Positions 57,359 to 64,000 of a stretch of DNA of 64,000 nt are shown here, one piece after another. This stretch comes from Batillaria attramentaria (taxonomy: Eukaryota; Mollusca; Gastropoda; Batillariidae): positions 2,782,501 through 2,846,500 of the forward strand of contig JACVVK020000032.1 of NCBI GenBank assembly GCA_018292915.2, read 5' to 3'. Below the pieces are notes generated by a model. That model saw only the letters and a list, made by a program, of their open reading frames with translations. It did no database searches and was not told where the DNA came from. The first letter of the stretch is position 1. The number at the start of each line of letters is the position of its first letter. The translations under genes and the position numbers were made by a program.

Positions 57359-57724
57359 AGGCGCTTTATCCAAACTCTTGAATTGGCTGAAAGCGCCGCG
57401 AGCTGAACTCATCACGCAAGCTCACGTGAATCGAACGCTTTTTCTCACACACTGGACACGAACACATTACGATCGCGTGGTGCGTAGGGTCAGCTCAGTT
57501 GTTTAAGTTTCGGAATTTAGAATTGTACTTATTTTCAGATTTTGTGTGCTGAACATTTCCAAAGCAGAAAGGGAGGAAGCGGAGTACCCGGAGAAAACCC
57601 CCGACGATCGGCCCGAATGAACGGTGCCACGTACGAGAAGGAAAACTTGTGTGCCGCACGTGGGACTCGAACCCCTGGTCTCTCGCATAAGTGACGAAGT
57701 ATCTTGACAACTAGACTACCGATG
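57359..57724 (-). mobile_element. SINE-C copy, less expanded
   Basis: It matches 15645-16051 throughout, including the shared AACCCCCGACGATC motif and the tRNA-like head (about 57655-57724, B box CGAGTCCCACG with GGGGTTCGAGTCC). It lacks the homopolymer expansions, so it is the better reference copy. Confidence 0.75.
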
Positions 57725-58040
57725 TTATTTCTACCGCTTAAAGCTACGCCAGACGTGGCGATTTGCACGCCAACCAGCGGTAAAATGCACTCCCAGCTAA
57801 TGAAATCGGCTCGGGGGGGGGGGGGGGGGGGGGGCACCGACGCGCCCCGCCGTCGGCTCACCTGTGAATAGAACACGGTCCTATTTTTTTTTTCCTCGCC
57901 ACGCTAGTCAATCGCCGCTGACCGCGCGCTATCGCTCCGTGTGTATTGTCCAGCGCCAGGCCGGCGGCGCTGTCCGTTTACTGCACGCTGTTAGCGTGTG
58001 AAGAGAAAAGCCATTCGGCCAGCGTGAGAAGGCTCCGCAG

Positions 58041-58212
58041 GCTCGCATCGTCTGCCGTAGCCCTTAGCATCAAGGGTCAAGCTCACTGAAACTGCACTCG
58101 CAGCGTCTGCCGTAGCCCTTAGCATCGGGAGTCGAACTCACTGGCACTGCACTCGCAGCGTCTACCGTAGCCCTTAGCGTCGGGGGTCGAACTCAGTGAC
58201 ACTGCACTCGCC
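58041..58212. repeat. 55-bp tandem repeat, three copies
   Basis: CGTCTGCCGTAGCCCTTAGC occurs at 58049 and 58104, and CGTCTACCGTAGCC at 58159. Each is followed by a CACTGCACTCGC block. Confidence 0.9.
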
Positions 58213-58883
58213 GATCGAGCTGCGAGATCGGCGGAAAAAACCTAATCAGCGCCCGGCCGCTCTCAGCAATTGAAGGTAAATTGTTCGTACGGCTGATTAG
58301 CAAACCGGATTCCATGGATTCTTGTGAGTGGGCGAGAACGTCTTCAAGAGCCTGACGGGAGATGTATTCGCGAAGGGAAAAGAAATTGTCAACAAAAATC
58401 GCAAAAACGATATGACAGCACAAAAAAACTGTTTTCCATGGGTGTAAGCACCATCACATCACCATCACATCACACAAGATTTTTTCTTGTTGTTTTTTTT
58501 ATGTACGCAACAGCGGTTTTGTAAAGAATCTCTTGCACGCAGACCCCATCGACCAAGTAGTGTTTCAAAGGACGGCCAGCGAAAAATAATCCCTTCAGCA
58601 GATGGTGTCAATCAAGCCGGCATTTAGATATTGATCTTCTTCCGCAAACATCACACAGAGTAGTATCTTTCACAATCGAGTTACGGCTGTAGCTGCCCTG
58701 CCCTGCCCTGCCCTGCCATGCAGTGTCCTTTAAGAAAAACCGGGGAAGACTGGGTGAAAGAGATATTGGGCGAAACTGATGTGAAATTATTATATGAAAT
58801 CCGTGATTCTTTAATTTGCAAAGAGAAAAGAGTTGGGATGCAGTCCTGTGCCTTCAGTCTTGTGCTTGCTAAAACACTTCGCG

Positions 58884-58942
<59 letters not shown>

Positions 58943-58945
<3 letters not shown>

Positions 58946-59029
58946 GACAGACAACAGAGAGGCAGACAGACAGACAGAGACAGAAACAAAGAGAGACAGA
59001 GACAGAGAAACAGACTGACTGCGAGAGAG

Positions 59030-59065
<36 letters not shown>

Positions 59066-59225
59066 GGACACAGATAGAGAGACAGGGACAGACAGACAGG
59101 CATAGACAGACAGACAGAGACGGACGAGTGAGCAGAGACAGAAACGGGGACAGAAGACAGACACACACACACACACACACAGACAGACACAGCGACAGAC
59201 AGTAAGGCAGACATGGACGGACAGA
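58943..59225. repeat. Purine-rich GACA/GAGA tract
   Basis: About 280 bases of GACAGACA, GAGAGA and related purine-rich repeats directly follow a (CA)n tract. One strand is almost free of pyrimidines other than C. No gene was recognised. Confidence 0.9.
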
Positions 59226-60400
59226 GAAGCATAGCTCAATTACGGCATCCAGTATTGGAAATACGGTAACTTACTTCTCTCGCCGCAGTGGTCCGTGGCA
59301 GGGGGCATGCATTGTGTTGTCCGACGATTAGCATGACAAGGGAGGCAGGGAAACCCCAACAGAAAGCGGAGCATCGGGTGACACAGATTCTTATAGAGAG
59401 CGACCAGGCCCCCTTCCTTCCCCCCCAAGACCCATACACACACTCACGTCACCGGAGAGACTGACTGGAACCTCCCTGGCACTGTGACGACAAGACAGAG
59501 CGAGAGAGAGAGAAGAGACACGGGAGCCTTAATGGGCAGAAAGGGCGAGGGGACAATTAAGACAGTGCGCAATTGAACCCTTCACGCCATCAGAGCCTCC
59601 CCCATTGCCGCTGGAAACTGAAAGATAAACAGAAAATTTGTTTGTGATTGGCTGGCCGGGCCAGTGAAACCCTGGGGCTATTTGCCACTTGCCCGTGCAA
59701 CGCCCGTCGATCTGCGAGGGAGAGGGAGAGCGGGACGGCGGATTTAATAACGTTGTGCACAGCGTCATGTAACAATGTCGCGCCTTGCGCCACATTGCGC
59801 GTCAGGGGGGGGGGGGGTGTTGGGGGGGGGGGGGTGTCCGCAACGGGAGTGAGAGAGAGAAAAAAAAAGAGAGAGAGAGAGAAAAAGAGGTGATTAAGCG
59901 CGAAGAAAGACGCGAAAGAAGCATCTTTAGGGACGAACCGGTCACGGGGAGCTGGTCTCTATTTTGAAAAGGTCCAGGAGGCGGGTCACAAGGGTGGTGT
60001 TGATGTTACGCGGTCAGCCATGCATGACCGATGAAGTTGCAACTCGGATCCAGATTCTCAGGGTGTCACAGCGAGGGGGGACAACTCCCCCCTGCAGCTT
60101 TCTCTCCCTTAGAAGCCTCATGCCCGTCTAGGACATCGGAACTGATCCGATCAAACGGTTCCCAGCAGTTCACGTCGCTAATTTTTTTTTTTTAATTTTT
60201 TATTTGCATTTCACTGTTATCAGAGAAATTTGTAATGTGAGAAAATTGACGTCCATATCGTTTTAAGTGGGGCACTAATTCAAGTAATTGAATAAAATCT
60301 CTGAGTTAATAAGGTTCAGTTTCTGACGGTTTCGTCGAAAGATATTCCTGTCAAAAGAACCTTCCTGCTAAATTTGGAAATTTAACTGGCTGTTTTCCAC
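59226..60400. other. No gene recognised
   Basis: It contains G-rich runs (59805-59834) and GA repeats (59852-59885). Otherwise it is unique-looking. Confidence 0.5.
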
Positions 60401-60473
60401 TTGACTCAGTATCTTTGTGTGCATGTGTGAAACTTGACTCAGTATCTTTGTGTGCATGTGTGAAACTTGACTC
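60401..60473. repeat. 36-bp direct duplication
   Basis: TTGACTCAGTATCTTTGTGT continuing to GAAAC occurs twice in immediate tandem, followed by a third TTGACTC. Confidence 0.9.
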
Positions 60474-60569
60474 TATCTTTTTTTGTTTTTGTTTTTTGTT
60501 TGTTTGTTTGGTTGGGGTTTTTGTCTTTGTGCAGTGTTTTTTTGTTTGTTTGTTTTTTATTGTATTCCT

Positions 60570-60620
60570 CCATACCCCAAAAGGGGAAAAAGGAAATAAA
60601 AATCTTGAATCTTGGAAATT
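60570..60620 (+). mobile_element. LINE-like 3' end with ATCTTGA repeats
   Basis: GGAAATAAAAATCTTGAATC is followed by TTGG, a short tandem heptamer directly after an AATAAA signal. Confidence 0.4.
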
Positions 60621-61600
60621 CTTTGTTTTGATTATTACAGCTCTTAAGGTTGTTTACACTCCGAACATTCAACTGAATTCTACGACTGTTGTTACATCTA
60701 CTGGAACGCTCAGTGTGGTCGCCGGGTCATGGAGTACGCTTCTGTTGGCTGAGTGCCAGCATTGCGGACGTTGTCATTGTCCAGGTGTGATGATAGATAC
60801 CACGAAAACAGATCAGAACGCTCTGTGAGCATAAAGCTGGTAGCCGTAGCTCCTTGAAATCAGTAAGTGATGGAGGTGAAAGGGACGCTGATATGATCAA
60901 TGTCGTACAGTTCAGCCGATGTGCTAGGTTTAACTGAGTACGATGTTGCGAACGACACTGTACGCAGATTTCAAAATCTCGTAGAAGTCGAGACTACTGA
61001 ACCATGGTTGGTTTGACTGAAAATTGCGTGACGTGGACAGTGAAACTCTGGAATCTTCATCGTCTTTGTGAGGAAAACAATGGGGTTTTTTGTTGTTTAT
61101 TTGTTTGTTTGTTTTCGACCAAAATCACACCAGTTTCGGTGAGCACTTCCCCGATACTCTTACTGACAAAGTTATGATGCCGCCGTGTATTGGCAAAACA
61201 CAGTATGTCCATGACGTCATTTTATTCAAAAGGGGTTGATTTCAAGATGAAAGAGTTTGACGTAATGGTCTGTTTCCCAAAAAAATATCAAACCACACGT
61301 GCTTCCCTTTGTGTATTGTGTCTGGCAAGAAAGTTTGCCAGACCATGTCATGTGTTGTTCTCAGTCATTACGTAATCGTGAAGGTTCTTGCTCGTTTATT
61401 TGATTGTAGTGACTCCTGGTGGCCTGGTGGACGATTTCGTTGTCAGTTCCCCTGCTACTTTCAACGTGAATGGAGGAAATTACCTGGCAATGTGAGATGA
61501 CAGGGGTAGGCATGATTGACCGACGTCGGAGGTTTTTTTTTCTCCCGAATATCGTACCATGCAGTGTCGCAGACAAAGCAGGCTACGTTTTGAACTAATG

Positions 61601-61602
<2 letters not shown>
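60621..61602. other. No gene recognised
   Basis: Unique-looking sequence between a LINE-like tail and a (GT)n tract. Confidence 0.5.
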
Positions 61603-61678
<76 letters not shown>

Positions 61679-61698
<20 letters not shown>

Positions 61699-61800
61699 TG
61701 TTGATGATGATGATGATGAAACGTTTTTTTTGTTGGTTTTTTTATTCAGGGTAGACCATTTAGGCATTGCTGCCTGTCTTACAAGCTGTCCTGCTATTCT
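61679..61800 (-). mobile_element. Retroposon 3' tail, family Q
   Basis: The minus-strand match to 17829-17939 includes GCAGCAATGCCTAAATGG and CCTGAATAAAAA, then CATCAT repeats and a (CT)n tract (GA on the plus strand, 61673-61697). Confidence 0.6.
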
Positions 61801-61928
61801 ACGTTAAAGGGTTAAAAAGACAAGATAAAAAAAAATGGGAGATAAAAGAAAGAAAAGAGAAAAAAAGACAAAAATATAAACTATCTAAAGGAAATGAAGA
61901 AGAGAAAAAGTAGAGAGAGAGAGAGAGT

Positions 61929-61930
<2 letters not shown>

Positions 61931-62021
<91 letters not shown>
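61931..62021. repeat. (GT)n microsatellite
   Basis: About 90 bases of pure GT after a short GA run, just upstream of the 74-bp array. Comparable tracts occur at 4517, 6837, 7687, 18165, 18357, 23557 (CA), 23664 (CG then CA), 40326, 41718, 41921, 46424, 48902, 51277, 53705 (CA), 58886 (CA), 61603 and 63552. Confidence 0.97.
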
Positions 62022-62023
<2 letters not shown>

Positions 62024-62237
62024 GCATGCACCGAGAGTTGACATGTTGTGCATCGTACCAGCAGTGTTTTACTCTACATCCGATGACTTAGGTATCAGCG
62101 TGGATTATGCACGGCGGCGGTATAAATCTCGAATGGCAAAAAATAATGACAAACTTGCTCTTGCACGTCTCCCTGACTGGTCATGGAACTCACACACGCA
62201 ACAACATCTGTATTTCTTCGAGAGAAAAATAATGACT

Positions 62238-62755
62238 GTGTGGACTGTTCAAACTAGCAATAGTCCCTTTAAAGGGGCAATGTTCATGATCTTTATGCTC
62301 ACAGATTGAATGTGTGGACTGTTCAAACTAGCAATAGTCCCTTTAAAGGGGCAATGTTCATGATCTTTATGCTCACATATTGAATGTGTGGACTGTTCAA
62401 ACTAGCAATAGTCCCTTTAAAGGGGCAATGTTCATGATCTTTATGCTCACATATTGAATGTGTGGACTGTTCAAACTAGCAATAGTCCCTTTAAAGGGGC
62501 AATGTTCATGATCTTTATGCTCACAGATTGAATGTGTGGACTGTTCAAACTAGCAATAGTCCCTTTAAAGGGGCAATGTTCATGATCTTTATGCTCACAG
62601 ATTGAATGTGTGGACTGTTCAAACTAGCAATAGTCCCTTTAAAGGGGCAATGTTCATGATCTTTATGCTCACATATTGAATGTGTGGACTGTTCAAACTA
62701 GCAATAGTCCCTTTAAAGGGGCAATGTTCATGATCTTTATGCTCACAGATTGTTG
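62238..62755. repeat. 74-bp tandem repeat, seven copies
   Basis: GTGTGGACTGTTCAAACTAG recurs at 62238, 62312, 62386, 62460, 62534, 62608 and 62682, an exact 74-base period. The copies seem nearly identical; the only variation I saw is ACAGATT versus ACATATT. Each unit contains the palindrome CCCTTTAAAGGG. Confidence 0.95.
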
Positions 62756-62892
62756 TGAACTGTTTTCGTGATGTCTATCATCACACCACTGAAACACCTG
62801 CACAGTGACAGCCTCTCTAATGCTGGCACCGAGCCAAGAGAAGCGTAGTCATGACGCGGCTAATACGCTGAGGGAGATTGTCGCCAACAACA

Positions 62893-63088
62893 GAGGGGAG
62901 CCGGTGTGGCCGAATGGTGGAGCGTTGGACTTCTAATGCTCGGGTCGTGAGTTCGTAGCCCGGCTGGGGCCAAATATTTGTGCTGGCTTTTTCATCGTTG
63001 CTCCGTCTTTGATATCACCCGTATGTGGTGGAAAAGGACGTTAAACCCTCAAACCCTCACCCCAACCACCTCACCCCCCACCCACCCC
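62893..63088 (+). mobile_element. SINE-A copy, 12-bp TSD
   Basis: A full-length copy with a long CACCCC-rich 3' end. TCGCCAACAACA (62881-62892) and TCGCCGACAACA (63089-63100) flank it with one mismatch. Confidence 0.92.
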
Positions 63089-63100
63089 TCGCCGACAACA

Positions 63101-63552
63101 CGGTCGTAGAATATGAATGTTCGCCAGCTCGTTCAAAGTGTAAACAGCATTGCGAGCTGTACTAATCATCCAGATAAGAGTATTTCGAGCGTACAGGCGC
63201 ACTCAAGAGCGGCAAAATTGTTTCACAACGTAACTTGGCTTAGTCAACTTCGAAATGTCCCGTATCAATATCTCTGACGCACACGGCAAAACAATACTGA
63301 AATATCTCGTGGTTTCTTTCGTGGTAAACCACTAGAACTAATCACGTAAGGTGTTTGTACCACGAGCATTCAAACTCTTACCTCTAGTAGCATACATTTT
63401 CTGGGACATTTTGTTTTTTCTGGTAGGGTGACTGGTGTTGTCGTCATTGGCTCATGGTCACCACACTCACCATGATACGGTGACCATGACAATGAATGAC
63501 GTGAGAGTGTGCGTGAGAATGGCGAACGGATGAGCGAGTGCATGTGTGTGTG

Positions 63553-63610
<58 letters not shown>

Positions 63611-64000
63611 TTCTACAAGGGATTAAACCCAAGCATTCCACCTGCAGTTCTCCTGACTGGTAACCTGCATGTTGTTCGTCGTGTTCGTTTCCTGCATGGT
63701 GTGAGTGCGTGAGTGTGCGTGGATTGTTCGTCTGAATGCATGGGTTGCTTTACACCGCCTCAACGGCCATACACCACATCCTGATAGTAGCAACACATGA
63801 TCAGCTTGTAGTCAACCACGGGCGAAACGACTACACTAGTGACTGATGTAACGACGTTGACCCTTTCAATAACCAGCCAACAGCCAATGAAAACGGTGCT
63901 CGCGAAGGCTGACGTCGGCTCCGCCAATCCTTTTTGGAGGCAATAAATGTTGCATCGGACTGTATTCTGCTTGACCTGTCAGCACAGCCACTGAGCTGAT
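63101..64000. other. No gene recognised at the window end
   Basis: Unique-looking sequence with a (GT)n tract (63552-63610). Confidence 0.5.

Noticed and set aside
58681..59239. 183- and 142-codon minus-strand Ser/Leu/Cys/Val-rich frames
   Set aside because: They are produced by the purine-rich GACA/GAGA tract and (CA)n repeat.
62238..62755. CRISPR-like array
   Set aside because: The repeats are directly contiguous with no unique spacers and the genome is animal; this is a tandem satellite.

Overview
This 64 kb window looks like intergenic DNA from a repeat-rich invertebrate animal genome, most probably a marine mollusc. That is an inference from four things: very dense (GT)n, (CT)n and (GTT)n microsatellites, a heavy load of tRNA-derived SINEs, several short inverted-repeat DNA elements, and one LINE whose first reading frame carries a 2A peptide. 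To my knowledge, 2A-bearing LINEs have been described in molluscs, sea urchins and amphioxus. I found no convincing host exon, rRNA gene or functional tRNA gene, and nothing bacterial (no operons, CRISPR or IS elements).

The only well-supported protein-coding locus is a plus-strand APE-type non-LTR retrotransposon at about 26.5-33.15 kb. ORF1 (27092-29110) encodes, in order, a basic and hydrophobic signal-like leader, a canonical 2A motif (GDIEANPGP), a coiled coil, an L1-ORF1p-like RRM/CTD region and a long Gly/Asn/Arg-rich disordered tail. ORF2 (29111-32545) encodes a complete apurinic-type endonuclease, a reverse transcriptase with FADD, and a C-terminal CCHC-type knuckle. Both are uninterrupted. 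The two frames are in the same phase and separated by one UGA (29108-29110), with no AUG before the endonuclease. ORF2 therefore seems to need UGA readthrough or non-AUG initiation.

The rest is layered repeats. SINE-A, with a tRNA-Arg(UCU)-like head and a conserved body, occurs as about 15 full or nearly full copies plus fragments on both strands. Many copies have 9-14 bp target-site duplications (TSDs) that I could read directly. Other tRNA-headed families (called here SINE-B, C and D) are present. SINE-D and a further copy at 55.3 kb share a body motif with SINE-A.

Inverted-repeat elements lie at 1.9, 13.8, 18.8, 19.4, 39.3 and 43.1 kb. One has a 47-bp perfect hairpin. Several insertions are nested (SINE-B in SINE-A at 45.5-46.2 kb; a foldback in a SINE head at 18.8 kb; SINE-A in another SINE at 55.5 kb). 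Tandem arrays include a 74-bp unit (62.2-62.75 kb), a ~193-bp unit (36.0-36.8 kb), a three-part higher-order repeat (35.0-35.8 kb), a ~170-190-bp array punctured by three insertions (39.1-41.0 kb) and a 32-bp array (15.36-15.52 kb). Many (CT)n tracts begin just after AATAAA-type retroposon 3' tails, which suggests that retroposon tails seed microsatellites here.
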